This document shows positions 5,490-6,063 of a DNA stretch of 6,063 nucleotides, piece by piece. Both the position numbers and the translations under genes were made by a program. The notes below the pieces were generated by a model. It had not been told where the DNA came from. It ran no database searches and saw only the letters and a list, made by a program, of their open reading frames with translations. Source of the stretch: Actinomycetota bacterium (lineage in GTDB: Bacteria; Actinomycetota; Actinomycetes; Propionibacteriales; Nocardioidaceae). The stretch is from the NCBI GenBank assembly GCA_009702305.1, contig WLIH01000184.1:1-6063 (forward strand), read 5' to 3'. The stretch's first letter is position 1. Each line of letters starts with the position of its first letter.

Positions 5490-5529
5490 TGGTCGAGTAG
5501 GCGCGACAGCGCCGTATCGAGACCTGGTG
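5490..5529 (+). repeat. Palindromic repeat, copy C (short form)
   Basis: It matches copy A at 39 of 40 positions, 111 bases further along. The only difference is in the core hairpin loop (GACA instead of GCCA), so the stem is kept. With the end of copy B it can form a 12-pair stem (5467-5478 with 5487-5498, including one G-U) closing an 8-base loop. It ends 32 bases before the stop of the convergent small membrane protein gene. Confidence 0.85.
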
Positions 5530-5561
5530 ACCTTCGGGCGAGGGGCGCGTCGGCGCCGGGG

Positions 5562-5822
5562 TCAGCGGGGCAGGTCGCAGGCGGCGGAGATGCGACCGCG
5601 GCTGATGGTGGCGATCAGGCCGAGCGTCCAGCAGGTGGGGCAGCCGCGCCAGGCGATGACGCCGGGCACGGCGAGCAGCAGCGCCCAGGCCGTCTGGGCC
5701 GCCAGGGCGAAGGCGGCGACGACCAGGACCAGGCCGATGAGGCCGCGCACCACATGGACGGTCACCGAGGAGCTCGCGAAGAGGTCCTGGACCGGGTCCG
5801 GCTCCGTGGTCGTGGTGCTCAC
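5562..5822 (-). CDS. Small two-helix membrane protein with a CPTC motif
   Basis: An 86-residue protein with GTG start at 5822. The first 20 residues are Thr/Asp/Ser-rich and hydrophilic. Two hydrophobic helices follow (about 25-43 and 45-59), then WRGCPTCWTLGLIATISRGR (58-77), with C61 and C64 in a CPxC arrangement at the membrane edge, and a short tail with a third cysteine (C82). The basic residues before helix one and after helix two suggest that both ends face the cytoplasm. Size and layout recall small DUF2892/YgaP-like membrane proteins, but I cannot confirm the family. The CPTC pair could bind metal or undergo redox chemistry (inference). It starts 9 bases after the stop of the upstream gene, so it is probably part of a minus-strand operon, with a possible promoter of its own. 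Confidence 0.72.
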   Translation of the reverse strand: MSTTTTEPDPVQDLFASSSVTVHVVRGLIGLVLVVAAFALAAQTAWALLLAVPGVIAWRGCPTCWTLGLIATISRGRISAACDLPR

Positions 5823-5828
5823 GCCCCC

Positions 5829-5834
5829 AGCCTA
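5829..5834 (-). promoter_or_regulatory. Candidate -10 element for the CPTC protein, overlapping the upstream stop codon
   Basis: On the minus strand TAGGCT (TAnnnT) lies exactly at -12 to -7 from GTG 5822. Its first three bases are the TAG stop of the upstream DUF2867-like gene. A GGGGG run between box and start could instead serve as a weak ribosome site, so promoter use is uncertain. Confidence 0.4.
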
Positions 5835-6063
5835 CGGGGCCTCGCCCGGGCGCAGGTCCGCGAGCAGGCGGCGGTGCACCAGCGTCAGCAGCGCTTCGCG
5901 CGCAGGCAGGTCGGCGAGCAGGTACGCGCGTCCGAGCAGACCGGACGGGGTGAAGGTGACGACCTGCTCGACGTCGCAGCCCGCGAGCGTGGGGCGTACG
6001 TCGGTGCGCAGCCGCACGCGCCCGGGTGCGCGCACCACGGCCTGCAGGACGAGCCGGTGCCCG
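5832..6063 (-). CDS. C-terminal part of a DUF2867-like protein (5' end outside window)
   Basis: The minus-strand frame is open from the window edge to TAG at 5832-5834. A GTG at 6036-6038 is possible but probably internal, because the codons upstream (HRLVLQAVVRAPGRVRLR) continue the same beta-strand pattern. The visible part ends with FTPSGLLGRAYLLADLPAREALLTLVHRRLLADL. This resembles the C-terminal 'GllGrlYw..llPfH..iF' segment of DUF2867 proteins, a SRPBCC-fold domain often found fused to or next to NAD(P)-binding SDR/NmrA-type proteins. Whether a dehydrogenase-like domain precedes it cannot be seen. Function unknown; assignment tentative. Confidence 0.6.
   Translation of the reverse strand, partial: GHRLVLQAVVRAPGRVRLRTDVRPTLAGCDVEQVVTFTPSGLLGRAYLLADLPAREALLTLVHRRLLADLRPGEAP

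Noticed and set aside
5379..5529. CRISPR array
   Set aside because: Only two direct copies with a third inverted, no constant spacer length and no cas genes in the window.
5379..5529. Insertion sequence remnant or IS ends
   Set aside because: No transposase fragment lies between the copies and no target-site duplication is evident; small palindromic repeats explain it better.

Overview
This window is high-GC actinobacterial chromosome. GC is high overall, third codon positions are overwhelmingly G or C, there are many GTG starts, and several mRNAs look leaderless. The gene content, the (QQPYG)n-type proline-rich membrane proteins and the small 'GGTCGAGTA...GTATCGAGACC' palindromic repeats fit a Nocardioides-like (Propionibacteriales) organism best; that genus call is inference. 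The order clpB - membrane protein - pyrE - SpoU methyltransferase resembles the mycobacterial Rv0384c-Rv0380c neighbourhood as I remember it, so this is core rather than accessory DNA.

Layout, left to right. (1) The 3' end of clpB (2-301, +) enters from the left. Its stop codon lies inside a 16-bp inverted repeat (296-360). (2) Two genes for proline-rich, multi-membrane-span proteins follow (409-1500 and 1538-2152, +). They appear to carry three copies of one four-helix module between them: two in the first protein, one in the second. The second also has a QQPYG repeat encoded by a perfect 15-bp tandem repeat. (3) A class I aminotransferase of the DapC/kynurenine-aminotransferase type (2156-3310, -) converges on these with a 3-base gap. 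It diverges from pyrE (3341-3871, +), with only 30 bases between the two starts. (4) A DedA/VTT-domain membrane protein (3861-4556, -) overlaps the end of pyrE tail to tail by 11 bases and diverges from a SpoU/TrmH RNA methyltransferase (4616-5305, +). (5) A 256-base intergenic region holds a small hairpin and three copies, A-B-C, of a short palindromic repeat, with the middle copy inverted. (6) On the minus strand are a small two-helix protein with a CPTC motif (5562-5822) and, just upstream of it, the C-terminal part of a DUF2867-like protein (5832 to the window edge).

The genes do not form one pathway. They cover protein disaggregation (ClpB), lysine/amino-acid transamination, UMP synthesis (PyrE), membrane lipid handling (DedA) and RNA modification (SpoU). 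Strand switches are frequent and the convergent pairs leave no room for terminators. I see no defence system, CRISPR array, prophage, tRNA/rRNA or insertion sequence. The points most worth a second look are the A-B-C repeat cluster with mutually exclusive folds, the inverted repeat across the clpB stop, the triplicated membrane module, and the set of TAnnnT motifs placed for leaderless transcription.
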